Source: Prunus persica
Taxonomy: Eukaryota; Streptophyta; Magnoliopsida; Rosales; Rosaceae
Direction: 5' to 3'
DNA length: 64,000 nucleotides
NCBI RefSeq assembly: GCF_000346465.2
Contig: NC_034011.1
Coordinates: 22,394,264 to 22,458,263, forward strand
Shown here one piece after another: positions 1 to 12,695 of the stretch; the stretch's first letter is position 1; every line of letters starts with the position of its first letter. Both the position numbers and the translations under genes were made by a program. Under the pieces are notes generated by a model, which did not search any database, had not been told where the DNA came from, and was given only the letters and a program-made list of their open reading frames with translations.

Positions 1-57
1 TGAATACTCCCCTAAATAAAAAAGAGTTGCCGTCTAACGTTTCTCGGGTCCCAAACC

Positions 58-2062
58 ATGGAAACCAGAGCTGCAAAGAAGCGAAGGCTGATAGAGGAAG
101 AAAACAAACGCAATGGGCGACGCAGGGACAGATTCAGTGATCTTCCAGATGAAATATCGCACCACATACTCTCCTTCTTACCCATGAAATCCATCGCACA
201 AGTAAGTGCTACATCGAAAAGGTGGAGATCTCTATGGGCTTCCCTTCCTATTCTTGACTTCTCCGAGGTCTGTCCTCTCACCTTCCCGTTCTTTCAAAAC
301 AAAAGCGTTGGCCAAATTTATGATCAACAACTTAAAGTAGTGAGATTTATATCCTCAGTATTGTCTCGCCGCCATGAAAACTCTAATATAAGGTTTTTTG
401 CTTTGGCTGGTTATGTGATTTATGCTTGGTTGCATGATTGGATGCCTTGGCTGGTGAAATATAGGGTTGAAAAACTAGTTCTCAAAGTCTGGTCGAGGCG
501 GATGTGTGATTTTACTATACCTCAGTGTTTGTTTGAGTTTGATTCACTGAAAAGTCTCACATTGGAAAGTAGTAATTTTCCATGTCACCCACCCCCAAAA
601 CCCCAAACAACTTCAGAAGAACAATCTAGGTTTTCTTCTTCTTATTATGTTAGGGATACGGGCGGTCTCCGCTCACTTAGAACTTTGTCCCTAACTAAGG
701 TGAATTTGTCAAATGTGGATGGTGATTTCTTTTCAGATTCTTCATTTCCTTTGCTTGAGGAACTGACTATAAATTTTTGTAGAAGAACGAATCCTCTCAA
801 AATTTGCTGTGCAAACCTCAAGGATCTACAAGTTTGCAAAATTTTAGTAGACCTTGACATATCTGGTGTGAAACTAGAGAGTTTGATTGTCAAAATTTGT
901 TTTAGTCTCAGTGAAAACAGTGAAAACAGTGAAAATTTGGTTAATATTTTCGCTCCCAATCTACTAACTTTTCACTGGGAGCATAATGACATTGCTGAGA
1001 AAAGTTTGATCCAGAACTTTCCAAACCTCAGAAAAGGCATCATACATCAACGGTTACTAGTCCAATTTCACAAAGTGAAGACTCATGCTGCAGTCAATTT
1101 TCTTTCCGCCTTATCCCAAGTTCAAAACCTTAGTGTGTCCTTTCACATTCTTGAGGTCAGTTCTATTTTCTCATATACTTCTTTGGAGGCATAATCATTT
1201 TGAATTTACGAGCTCTCTTGGATGCTTTAACAATAGATGAAGTTGCAAAGTAGTCGTATCTTGTTGTTACTGGTGTTGCATCTATTTATTTACTGAATAT
1301 ACATAATACCCCAAAATTGAAAGTGGGACATAGCCTTTGTTTTAAGATCTATCTGTGGTAACAATGGATCTGTATAGCTATGGGGTGATATGTAATATAA
1401 CCTACATGTATATGGTACTGGAAATTTCCATAAATATGTTCTCTGGATTTATATCGCTTATAAATTATCCATGCAGATTTTATCAAAAGTACATTTTGAA
1501 GGTGGTCTACCACATTCATTTATGAACCTCAAGACTTTGGAAGTTGTTACTAGTTTGAACAAATCTGATGTTCCGGGTATAGCATGCTTATTCAAGAGCT
1601 CTCCCGTTGTTCAAACACTCAATATGGCGATATCTTCTATTCATACATTAGCAAATGATGTAAGTTAATTTTGTCATAATTCTACTTTTATGTTTTTCAC
1701 ACTTCTTACCTCTCCATAACATAGCATGTTATCTGACTTACAACATATTACAAAATTAAATTCAGAGATGGAACAACATCTTGTTGGACAGAGCTGGCTG
1801 CAGTGAAGAGCAATTCTGGGAATCTCAAGCTCAAACTTTGAGCCCCTTCCTTTGTCACCTAAAGCTGGTGAATCTTCGAGTTGCAGATCCAATGCATGTG
1901 GTTGACGTTGCAAGGTTTTTGCTTCAACATGGAAAAGAATTGCAAGAAATGGTTATTCGTGTGAACAAAGCCTATACCATACCTGCTTGGGAATATAAAA
2001 TCAGTATAATAGAGGGACTCCCGCGGGCATCGGGTGTCAAACTCTCATGCTTAATCAACTAG
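58..2062 (+). CDS. F-box/LRR/FBD protein, three exons, intact (F-box gene 1)
   Basis: Likely substrate receptor of an SCF-type E3 ubiquitin ligase; the F-box would bind SKP1/ASK and the LRR part a target. I join exons 58-1155, 1477-1659 and 1766-2062, all phase 0 with GT-AG borders, giving 525 aa. The N-terminus is basic and Lys/Arg/Glu-rich; the F-box spans about residues 25-65 (DRFSDLP, HHILSFLPMK, RWRSLW). Leu-rich repeats follow to about residue 366. Exon 3 begins with the family's conserved Trp and carries an FBD-like stretch (ARFLLQHGKELQEMVI). The ATG lies in a good context and shares its leader motif aaaaagagttgccgtct with the paralogue at 6355. The copy downstream (6355-8223) is a broken paralogue and 8772-10749 is a third member. 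The target is unknown; this family is fast-evolving and pseudogenes are common. Gene structure is well supported, function only by family. Confidence 0.88.
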
Positions 2063-2333
2063 GCTCCCCTTTATGACAAAATGTACAAATCAGACAAGCT
2101 TATTTCATTAACGCAACTGTTGGTTTCGTTCTGGACAATATTTCAACTCCATTTGGCATGACTAATTAGCTCAATGCATCTCACATACAATGCGAAGAAG
2201 AAACTACACCTTACTTATAGGCTTTTAAGCCATAAGGGAGAAAGAGTCCAAGTATCCTACCTATTTTTCATTCCGACCAACAAAAAAAAAAACTAATAGA
2301 GGTAGAATATTATCATTAGGTTCAAAATTAAAT
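2063..2333. other. 3' flank of F-box gene 1
   Basis: AT-rich sequence with no gene. The stretch near 2299-2325 (aggtagaat, ttatcattag) resembles 8570-8590 behind the second F-box gene, so the tandem duplication included the 3' flank. Confidence 0.5.
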
Positions 2334-5300
2334 TCTATATATACTAAAACCCAATGCAACTAAACACTGTAGCTAAGCACAGTATAATGACGGAAATGCC
2401 CTCATTTTGCTGTTGTTTTCTTTTTGTTTTTCCTTCATAACAGTAAATTGACGAAACTGCCCTCAACTAAACAGCTTCTTCTGTTCCCGTTTTTGCCCCT
2501 TCCCCTTCGTTGCGAAGGTTTCGTCCGCTCAGAGAAGTGCCCATTTTCAGTCCGTTTCGAACCAGCTGGTTGGGGGGCAGCCATGGAAGATCTGCATTCA
2601 TTGTTAGACATGCGTGGGGGGCCGTCGATTTTTGTTTGGGAGGTGCGCTGCAAATCCAGCCGCACTTTTAGTCTTTGTCTCACAGATTTGTGGTCGGGAT
2701 ATTTCTCATCCTTTCTACAGCCTTCGACTCAGACTTCCATCTTTCTTGCTTGCGAATTTTTGCATCCTTTGTCTTCAGGTATGCATCCCGTCAATTTTTT
2801 AACAGATCTTTTGGTCTTCATTTCATGAATTTGATTGTTGGCTGGGAGATTTTTCGTCCTTTGTAGAGCGTGGGTGTGAGTCATGTTCTATCTTTAGGGT
2901 ATTTTTTATTTATTTTTCACGAATTTGGGTTCATTTATTTGGTTACTTTGATTTCAGGTTCTTGGGTAATCCCTAATGCTTTATTTATTTATTTTTTACG
3001 AATTTGGGTTCATTTATTTGGTTACTTTGATTTCAGGTTCTTGGGTAATCCCTAATGCTATATAAGAGGAGCTGAGGTATTTATATTTCACAACATATCT
3101 TTAGGGTATTTTTTATTTATTTTTTACGAATTTGGGTTCATTTATTTGGTTAATTTGATTTCAGGTTCTTGGGTAATCCCTAATGCTATATAGGAGGAGC
3201 TGAGGTATTTATATTTCACAACATATTGGGTTCTATCAGGAAGGGGATTGAATCTCACAGATTAGCTCAGGTATTTCCATCATTCTTATTATTAATTTTT
3301 TTAATCAATTGTCTATTCAATGACTTTGCTCTCTTGGAGAAATCTTAGAAATGGAAATCATTCTCAATTTCTGTTTTGGTTGCTGATAAAACACTGGAAA
3401 GCAAAGACTAAGCATGCTTTTTTTTTATTGAAAAAATTTTCTTTTTTTATCTGCTGTTGGTTGTTGTATTCTAAATATGGAGAAAAAAATTAATGATAAA
3501 ACACAAGGAAAAAAGAAGTGAAGATTAATCAGGTTTTGACAAAATAGAAATTAGGCATGATTAACCAGCAACCATGCTGATAAAGTGCCATCTTCCCTTC
3601 TTAGATTGACTCTCCAGCATATGGTGTCTGGGGAAACATATGGTTTACTTTCTCAGTTCGATATGCTTGGTACATAAGTTCTGAAAATTGTATGGCCTGA
3701 TTGAGCAGGCATGCTGTAGCTGTAGAGTTCTTGCTTGAATGTGTATGGTTTGTCCTTTAAAATTACAATTGAACATAATATCCTAGATATTAGGATTGCC
3801 GCAGGCTTATGTAGATCACAGTCTGTGCAACGATTCAATCCTGAGTGAGAGAGTGGTTTTGTGATTTTGATTGTTTAGGGTGACTTTTGATTGAGATGTT
3901 CGATTGAGTTGTCAGGACAAAGGGAATGTAAATCTAGATCAACACTTACAGAAAATTAAAGTTATATATTGAAGTTTTTGGTTTTTAGAATTAGAGAGGC
4001 TGAGAAAACAGAAATCATGCTACAATGTACCTGGAATGAATATTTGTGCTGCCTCCTTTAAGGAACCTAAATCTGTTATGTCTTTGGCCTGTCCAAGTTA
4101 GCATATATTAGATAAACTGTACATTAGTATTTATCAAGCAGTTTAACTCTTTTTAAATTGAAGAGTGGTAGTTCTGCATCATTTTTCGCAGCTTCAGCTC
4201 TTTCTTTACTTATACTCTCACTCATACAGCCTTCCGTGCTCCCTGTTTCATTCTTATTATTAGAGCATTGGTTGTTTGGAACAATAGAATATATGTGTTT
4301 GTGTGAGTGAGAAAGAGAAAAAGAAAGAGAAGGGTGGTAGCACTATACCTTCCATATGAAGAATTTGTTGGCTGGGAGATTTTTTGTCAAGAGACTTTCT
4401 TTCTTTTAGTTTTTTGTCAAGAGACTTTTTTTTTTTGTCAAAATAGAAATTGGCAATTATTTTATCTTAACCTCTATTGGTTTTCTTTGGGGTTCTCAGG
4501 AAACATTTCACTTGATTCCTTGACTTGGTGGGGCTTGATTGATTATGAGTTTTGAGTCAAATGTGCTCACTGTGTATATCTGTTTAACTAGGCTTGATAT
4601 TAATATATGCATATTGTTTGATCGTTATAGAATTTAGTTAATTCTTTAATATAATAATAGATATTTGTAATTGTGAAGTTGTTTACACAAAACTAAATTT
4701 ATGTTGGTGTTAAAAATATAAGCAGGATTTCATATAGTGATGTAAATTTTGTCATCTTTTTCTCATCCTGTGATAACCTATATTTCTCTAAAAATGTGAT
4801 TCGATCCAAATATAATTCAATTATTTGTTTATTTCACAGCTTGAATACACCAAAAGGCAAGGGACTAGACATTTGCATTCTGCTGTCATTTTCGAGGTAT
4901 AAAACTCCTCTAATTCATTGTCTTTTTAAATTGAGCATTATTAGTCATGTTAGTCAATTGATTTTAATTATTTTGTAAGATTTTATATTTGCTTTTCATC
5001 GATTATGCTTGCATACAAGTTATTTACAAATAATCTTTATTTTGTTGATTGATACAAGTTGGATATGCTTATTGCTAAAAATTTTCTCCTCTTTTAAATA
5101 TTTTCCCTTTGATGTTCTCATTGAATATTTTATCTAAATCATTAATCTGGTGAATTTGGTTGATTATAAATTTTGAGTTCAATGTCTCAATTGTACATAT
5201 GGATTTAACAAGACTTTATATTAATATATATATATATACTGTTTAATCATTATGAACCGAAATTGGTTGTCTGATAAAATAATAGATATCTAGAATTGTT

Positions 5301-6137
5301 ATATTATATTTTAATCATATTTACAGGTGAATTTTTTTGGAAAATGTCCATTTTTCAGGGGAGGTTCTGCCCGTTTTTCAACAGAAATGTCAAGCCCTTA
5401 AATAATTTTTACTCTAAATAAGAGCAAAAGAGTCATATGTTCCTAATACATAAGAGAATTAAAAGCCTAAACATTATATTTACATCCTTTTTTTCAATTT
5501 TTCTTCAATATATCCAACCATGATTAGTTTACCTATCTTCAACTTTTCCTTTAGATAAACACAGAATTTAAAATATGTTTACTTTGTGTTACTTCAATTG
5601 GAAAACCATCTACAGCTTGCTCATTAGTTCTCTTAATTTTGTAACTTTGTATTTCCTAGATTGGAAAACTATTTATAACTTTCTTATTAAATTGTTAAAT
5701 TATATTATTCCTGTTTATACATAATTAAATGTTTATGATTATTGTCCTAACTCAATTTTCCCCATTCATCAATATTAACATTTACTATTTTTCCACTTTT
5801 TTATAACAGGGTCAAGACCTCCATCAAAGAGAAGAAAAATCATGAAGAAATTGCAAAACAAAACTCGCCCAATTAAACAGCATGCTGCTCAAAACTATCC
5901 AAATTTTGCTATTTTGATGGCTACTTCCCACTATTAACATCTCAATGTATATACAAACAAGTCTACTATTTTAACGTAACAAGTAGCCTGTAAAATATGT
6001 TATTACTTACTTTTTTGCAACTTATACTCCCTTAGTTAAACATAATGCTGTAAGTTAAATCTCATTGTATATATAAACAATCTTACTTTGTCTACGCAAT
6101 TTCAAAACCCGCAGCATCGCGCGGGCTTTTCTGCTAC
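2334..6137 (+). mobile_element. Helitron-like non-autonomous element, 3.8 kb
   Basis: The left end begins TCTATATATACTAAAACCC, like the 5' ends of many plant Helitrons (TC plus an AT-rich run). Near the right end, 6108-6112 (cccgc) pairs with 6121-6125 (gcggg), followed 9 bases later by CTAC. Known Helitrons have a short GC-rich hairpin about 10 bases before a CTRR end; here the last base departs from CTRR. No terminal inverted repeats or target duplication are evident, as expected for Helitrons, and the expected A^T insertion context is not clean on the left. No Rep/helicase coding is visible, so the element would depend on partners. The interior has three copies of a ~115-bp repeat (2895-3230) and an older duplication of ~150 bp (about 4500-4680 versus 5110-5300). 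Exact ends are uncertain. Confidence 0.6.
2895..3230 (+). repeat. Three-copy tandem repeat inside the Helitron-like element
   Basis: The phrase starting near 2910 (acgaatttgggttcattt ... gggtaatccctaatgct) recurs near 2998 and 3126. The last two copies also share a downstream part with gaggagctgaggtattt. The first copy is shorter (~83 bp) and the others ~115-118 bp. Short open frames here are by-products of the repeat. Confidence 0.85.
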
Positions 6138-6354
6138 TTTATATCTAAAGATAGATAACAAATAACTTCAATTAAAATGTATTTTTTTGAGGTCAAAATA
6201 CTGAACTTTATATTTGCTTCAATACCTGAACTTTTGTAGACTCCTTGTTCCTGCAAACTTCTTTAGAATCCTAATTAAATACAACCCTAACACCTTTAAA
6301 AATCCCAATTGAATCAAAAAGAGTTGCCGTCTTCTTCTATCTGCGGCTCACACC

Positions 6355-8223
6355 ATGGAAACCAAAGCTGCAAAGAAGAGAAGGCTGATAGAGGAAGAAA
6401 ACGAACGCAATGGGCGAGGCAGGGACAGATTCAGTGATCTTCCAAAAGAAATATCGAACCATATATTCTCCTTCTTACCCATGAAAGCCATCGCACAAGT
6501 AAGTTTTACATTGAAAAGGTGGAGATCGCTGTGGGATTCCTTTCCTATTCTCGACTTCTCCGAGGTCTGTCCTTTCACATCCCAGGTATTTCAAAAGAAA
6601 AACTTTGGCCAAATGTTTTATCACCAAATGAGCGCAATGAGGTTTATATCCTCAGTATTGTCTGGTCGCCATGAAAACTCTGATATAAAGTTATTGGAAT
6701 TCTGTTGGTTTGCATGAGTGGATTCCTTGGCTGGTGAAACACAGGGTTGAAAACCTAGTTCTCAAGTTCTGTTCAAATAACGTGTTTTGTGGTCCAGGTC
6801 CGCCACCTCCAACAAGTTTAGGACTAGAACTTGGGTTTTCATCTTCTCATGTGAGAGATGCGGGCGGTCTCCGCTCACTTCGAACTTTGTCCCTAACTAA
6901 CGTGAATTTATCAGATGTGTATGGGGATTTATTCTCAGATTTTTCATTTCCTTTGCTTGAGAAACTGACTATAGAGTCTTGTAGAAGCATGAATCAGCTC
7001 GGAATTTTCTGTGAAGACCTCAAGGATCTACAAGTTTGCGGAATGGAAAAAATTTGCCTGGACATATCTGGAATGGGACTAGAGAGGTTGGCTGCTGTCA
7101 AACTTCATTTAACAAGTGTCATCAGCAATAGCTGCGTTAACATTTTCGTTCCCAATACACAAACTTTTCAATGGGGGCCTGATGAGGTTGCTGAGAAAGG
7201 TTTGGTACACTTCTGGCTTCCAGTGAATGATGCCAAAGTGAAGACTCATACTGTAGTCGTTCTTTCCGCATTATCCCAAGCTGAAAAACTTACTATATCC
7301 TTTCAGATTCTTGAGGTCAGTTTACATATTCTATTTTCTTATCTACTTGTTTGGAGACATGATCATTTTGATAGCTCTCTTGGATGCTTTAACAATGGAT
7401 GAGTAACAAAATGTGCTTATAGCATATTTTCTGCCAGCAATCGTAATTCCAAATATTTGTTGTAAAAAAAATTAGTATCTGCCTCGTGTATCTGTATATA
7501 TGTACCCGTATATAAATCTGTTTTGTGGATTTATGTCGCTTATAAATTATGTATGCAGAGTTTATCGAAAATATATTTCGAAGGTGGTCTACCATTTTCA
7601 TTTGTGAACCTCAAGACTTTGGAAATTATTACTGCTGGTTTGAGAAAATCGGATTTCCTGGGTATAGCATGCTTATTCAAGAGCTCTCCCATAGTCGAAG
7701 GGCTAAAAATTGTGATTAGTCCTATTCATAGACCACAGGATGATGTAAGCCACTTTCGGCATAATTCAACGTTTTTTTAATTTTTTACACTTCTTAGCTC
7801 TTCATAAGATAACAACAAATACCACTCTTGTAATCACTGGCTTGACACTACGCACATTTACTCTTAAAATATATCCGGCTTACAACATATTATAAAATTA
7901 TATTTCAGAAATGGAACGACATCTTGTTGGACAATGCCCTCTGGAGTGAAGAGCAATTCTGGGAATCTCAAGCTCAAACTTTGAACTCCTTCCTTTGTCA
8001 CATTAAGAAGGTGGACTTTTCCGTTGTTACAGGCATAGATGAGACTGTGATAAGTGTTGCTAGGTTTTTACTCAAACATGGAATAGGCTTGCAAGAAATG
8101 AACATTTGTCCGCAGAACTGGAAAGCCTATCAACAAAATCAAACTGGATGGCAGGCTAAATTCAAGATAATAGAGGAACTGCCGCGGGCATCGGAGGATG
8201 TTGAAATCGTATGGTTATTCTAG
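6355..8223 (+). pseudogene. Broken F-box/LRR/FBD paralogue (F-box gene 2)
   Basis: Same plan as gene 1: exon 1 6355-7315, exon 2 7559-7744, exon 3 7909-8223, with conserved splice sites. The F-box is readable (DRFSDLPKEISNHIFSFLP). An extra T in the run 6709-6711, compared with tggttgcatga at 428-438 in gene 1, shifts the frame and makes a TGA at 6715-6717 after 120 codons. The original frame resumes from about 6710 and stays open to the exon end. About 30 codons present in gene 1 after the Val-Leu-Lys motif are also missing near 6770. Exons 2 and 3 are open and spliceable, so the gene died recently. A truncated F-box-only product of 120 aa could still be made; that is speculation. Confidence 0.85.
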
Positions 8224-8771
8224 TGGTTAAGTTTTGATGTTCTGCGTTGAGGGGAATGCATATTTATTATTAGCTTGCACTTTAGGTGCCATGAATTTGT
8301 GATCAAATGTGAAAAATTGGACAAGCTTTATTTTTATTAATGCAACTGTGTTGGTTTCTTTTCGGACGAATTCGAGCTCAAAGCATCACATGACAATGCG
8401 ACGATGAGCTTACTTGGTATCTTATATATAGGGAGGCGTTTTTAAGCCATAACCAAGAAGGAGGCCAAGTATATATCCCATATTAATTTCAACCAAAATT
8501 GAAAATTGGGCCTTATCAATAATTATTTTTCAATAATTTTTTATGATTAACTAACTAACCAACCATAAGGTAGAATTATCATTAGCTTGGATTACAAATT
8601 TATCAAAATTAATTAAAAATACTGCAATCGTACTTGGAAACAAACTCAAACGCTGTTCCCGTTCTCACCTCACTTCAAACCTTTGAACCATTCAAACCCT
8701 AAAGTACGTAACTCAATCTCTCAACCCAAAGACCAGTAAAAACCAGATCAAACACCAACAAAATCATCACA
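8224..8771. other. Intergenic region between F-box genes 2 and 3
   Basis: No gene seen. It holds the 3' flank of the broken F-box gene and the presumed promoter and leader of the third one. The last ~120 bases are CA-rich and lack ATG, typical of a plant 5' leader. No clear TATA box was chosen. Confidence 0.5.
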
Positions 8772-10749
8772 ATGGAAACAAGATCCGCTGCCAAGAAAAG
8801 AAAGCTCCTCATTTTATACAACCAGAAGGATCAAGTTGACGACGATGACGAAAGCGAGAAGAGCAACAGAAGCAGAAGCGTTGACCGCATCAGTGACCTC
8901 CCAGATTACGTTCTCCACCACATCCTCTTCCTCCTACCCATCAAAACCGTCGCCCAAACCAGCGTCTTGTCAAAACGATGGCGTTCTATCTGGTCCTCGT
9001 TCCCGGACCTCGACTTCACCACCCTCACTCGAACCCCCACAAAGCCACATTCTTCTTCTTCATCAAAATCGCTCTCTCAGAATTCCAAAGAAACAGACTT
9101 CATCACGCAAGTCCTGACTCTCCGCGATAAGCACTCCGATATTCGGATCCTTCGGTTCGGTTCCCGGTTGAGCTTCTCCCGTCTCAATGGCCTGATCCGC
9201 CTGGCCATCCGGCGCAATGTGCAGGAACTGGACGTGGAGGTTGCCACAGAGGATTATTTCAACTTCCCTAGATGCGTCATCGCCAGCGACTCTCTCCGCA
9301 TTTTCAAGTTGAAATCGCGCTACCCAGGCTTCAGATTGCCCCCTTCATCTGTGATGACGAGCGGATTCAAATCCCTCCACTCGTTGTCGCTTTCACGCAT
9401 TGTCTTATACAACCAGCCTTCTCTCTGCGACATGTTCGGAGAGTCTGCTTTCCCTATGCTCAAGAAACTGAGCTTGGACGCTTGTTTCGGGTTGAAGTAC
9501 CTTCGGATTGGGTGCAGGGCGCTTGAGGATTTGACCCTGGAGAACTGCTTTCAGTTACAAGGGTTGGATGTTTTGGGTGGGAAGTTGGAGAGGTTGAGAA
9601 TTGTGAGGTGTTTTGATGCTTATGCTGATAAGAGTTGGGTGAAGATTGGTGGTCCAAGACTTAGAATTATTCTTTGGGAAAACAATGCTATTACTGATAG
9701 CTCTTCTCTGGACAATTTGAGCTCTCTGCAAGAGGCCTCCATTGGTTTCTTTTTGCTCCAGGAAGATATTAGTGTGGCCAAGCTTCAGAGTGTGTCCAAC
9801 CTTTTTATGGGACTCTATCATGCCCATTGCTTGACACTTGATACGCAATGTATTGAGGTACTTCAATTTAAGTAATATGAACCATTGATCATGTTAATTT
9901 AAGTAAAGTAGTGAGATACACGGTCTAGCAAAAGAAATTTAATCTACTGTGTTATGCTATTAGACTATGAATCTGAACCATTGATCATGTTAAATTTTTA
10001 TTTGAATGCGTGATTTAGATTCATAGTTTGACAAGAGAGTATTGTCATTAATTTTATATGGTCACTCTTATGCATATGTAACATTTCAGTGATGAGCACG
10101 ACTTATATGTACAGCTTTTTGTTGTTGCAGATTCTGTCAAACAGTAATTACTTTGCGGTTTATCTGCATCCATTCAACAATCTCAAGTCTTTGGAGTTGC
10201 ATACGGGTTTCAACAAGAACAATGTCCCTGGATTGGCGTGCATATTCAGGAGCTCTCCCATGCTTCACACTCTGACCCTCAATATTATTAACGATTACAA
10301 GATTGAAAGGAGAGTACGTATTATAACTGAGATTAATTTGGTTAATACATTCATTGTATTCTTAATCTACACGTAAACCGACTGATTAGCATCAATTTCA
10401 ACAGCTAACTAATTTGGTTTCTCATTTTGATGCATAAATATAATAGCAATGGAATAAGGATTTGTGGGAAATGTCCAATTCTGAGGAAGAAAAATTCTGG
10501 GAATCGCAAACGCAAGCCTTGAGGTCGTTTTTACAAAACCTTACGGTAGTAAAGATCCAGGGGTTTTTAGAGTGCGAGAATGAAGTGAGTCTAGCAAAGT
10601 TCTTGCTGAAGCATGGAAAGGCCTTGCAGGAAATGATTCTGTGCACAGGACACTGCAAAGCTAGATATTCTCTCCAGCGACAAAAGATTAGGTCACAGAT
10701 GATGGGATTCTCTTGGGCTTCTTCTAATGCCAAAATTGCATTTCACTAA
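8772..10749 (+). CDS. F-box/LRR/FBD protein, three exons, intact (F-box gene 3)
   Basis: Exons 8772-9857, 10131-10313 and 10447-10749, all phase 0 with GT-AG borders, encode 523 aa. The intron positions equal those of gene 1, so they are paralogues, but this copy is clearly more diverged and its first exon has a higher GC content. An acidic stretch (DDDDESEK, residues 23-30) precedes the F-box at about 38-80 (DRISDLPDYVLHHILFLLP, KRWRSIW). Leucine-rich repeats follow; exon 3 opens with QWN and contains an FBD-type segment (FLECENEVSLAKFLLKHGK). It probably acts as an SCF substrate receptor in nucleus or cytosol; the target cannot be told from sequence. Without frame lesions and with a clean leader, it is the most convincing functional copy of the three. 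Confidence 0.9.
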
Positions 10750-11194
10750 ACTTGTACTGCAAACGTTCTCTTTGACTTCCTCTTCTTTTTCTTTATGTGC
10801 GCATTTTCCTTGCTAATTGGATGGAGTATACGCTCATCATATGAATTTATGTAGAGCCCAAACAATTTGGTAAGCATAAGCAGATTTGTATGTTGAAAAA
10901 TCAAAATTCAAGAAGAAGCTAGTATAAAGTGAATTCAGTTTAGAAAGGAAGAGGAGAGAGAATACAAAACATTAACTATCACAACCATTGAATGTGCTTT
11001 AATCTAATGGTCTACAATGTGTGTAATAATGTGTGTCAAAAATGTGTGTCTCCTGATCCTAACCTTATATGTAATATTTAAAATATGGTGATTCGTAATG
11101 TTACACATCCTAGCTACATAAATGGAGGCTAGAAAAGTATAGAAAAATATATATTATATTTGACACCTAACCACTTTCTCTTTGTGTGTTAGTT

Positions 11195-11300
11195 TTTGGA
11201 TTGGCGTAGGTCTTTGGTGTGCTCCTAAGTGGTCCTGGGTTCAAATCTTCATGGTACCTTGTGTGTATATGCATGAATTTTTCCCCTTTCTATTCCTAAT
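11195..11300 (+). mobile_element. Possible tRNA-derived SINE fragment
   Basis: The segment has an A-box-like stretch (ttggcgtaggtc) and, about 35 bases later, gggttcaaatc, which resembles the tRNA B box GGTTCAAATCC. It does not fold into a full tRNA by eye. Could be a SINE head or chance. Confidence 0.3.
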
Positions 11301-11657
11301 TTTGGGAAAAAATAAAAAAGAACAATGGCAATATCATTAAGTACTACTTTGCAAACGCACAAAATGTTTTTAAATTGCAGAAGGTTGTGGATATGGCGAC
11401 GTTCCTTCTAATTTCCTCAGTGTCAGTGAATTTGCCTCTTGGTGCATGCAATCAAGTAACAATGGATCCAACGTGACAACCAGGGTTGAAGTCTAGATGA
11501 AGTGTTTGTTGGATTCATTGAATGACTATATAGTATAGGATATATTTATATATATTTTCTAAAGGACTCGTTGCCTCCGGGAAGATACGTATATATGTAA
11601 ATGGATATGAAATCAATAAGTTGTTACATATATTTATTATTATTATGACTTTTTTTT

Positions 11658-12006
11658 GGGAGATATTTAGTGATATACCCATTCTTAGCACTAATATTAT
11701 AAATAAACTCTACACTATTGAATTTCTATAAACAAACTCAAAAAAAACTCAAAAAATGACAGCTGACCTTATTGAATTTAATATTGATTATTAAATTACT
11801 TTGATGTCCTATTGAGTGTTTTTGGTATTTTTATAAGATTTTGGAATTGAGCTTGTTTTAAGAAATTGATGGCAGTTTTGTAATTTATAAGAAGTTAAAA
11901 ACCTCTTAGTTATGTTGTAAATGAATTTTGGGTGTATTTCTAAAGTTCATTTCATACGAGATATTTTTATAATTTAGGCCCATATATTAGATATAATAAT
12001 AAATCT
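11658..12006 (+). mobile_element. MITE-like element, ~350 bp (copy 1)
   Basis: Matches the reverse complement of 30995-31348 over nearly its whole length, including gatgtcctattgagt versus gatgccctattgagt and the phrase tttctaaagt(t/c)catttcata. The ends are weakly inverted (GGAGATATTTAGTGATATACCC against GAGAT..TATTATACTC). The second copy sits in an insertion with a verified empty site, which shows that this is a mobile unit. Confidence 0.65.
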
Positions 12007-12032
12007 GTTTTTTTTTTTTCAAGACTATATAG

Positions 12033-12057
12033 TATATATATATATATATATATATAT
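12033..12057. repeat. TA microsatellite
   Basis: About twelve TA repeats in a row, preceded by a T-rich run. Confidence 0.9.
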
Positions 12058-12695
12058 TTATTATATTATATATGCAAGTTCTGACCAAATATATTTATTA
12101 TTTCTTTGGGACAACTGGCCAAAAATATATATAATTATTTAATGGAAGTTTCTTGATCTTACTACCTATCACCTCATACTAATAGTTTATGGGTTGGGAG
12201 ACGTCTCAAGTCATTTTTCTTTACCAGAAAACAAGACTTTCTTACTCAATTTTTATTTAGAATCGTACCAAAAAAGAAAAAACTTATTGGAAAAAAAATA
12301 ACAAAATGCCTTGAACAAATTTTAATTTTTGAACCATCACAGGCCATAGAAACACGGCACCGTCGTGAAATTTTTATTTTTTAACTGGTCCACATCATTA
12401 TCATATATAACAGACAAATGTTTAAGTATTTTAGTCAGCAAATCCAATGCAGCGGCAGCCTGCAGTGCTCTGCATGCTCCTCGCGCAAATAGATATATTT
12501 TATGTAATTTTTTATAAAGAAAAATTCCGTCAACGGGTCTAGTCCTGTAGAAAAGACTACGAAAGAAAAGTTATCGGAGAAACGAATGAATATGTACCAA
12601 CAAGTAATATTACAACCAAAAGAAGGTGTTTGTTATTTCTCTGTATTTCAGTTCCAAAATGAATAAAAGATGGAAGTAAAATACAAATCAAACGA

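Larger units (their letters stand above)
10750..12695. other. Gene-poor intergenic region
   Basis: No coding sequence recognised in nearly 2 kb. It holds a possible SINE fragment (11195-11300), a MITE copy (11658-12006) and a TA microsatellite (12033-12057), described separately. The last ~150 bases are probably the 3' untranslated region of the EF-hand gene on the - strand. Confidence 0.6.
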
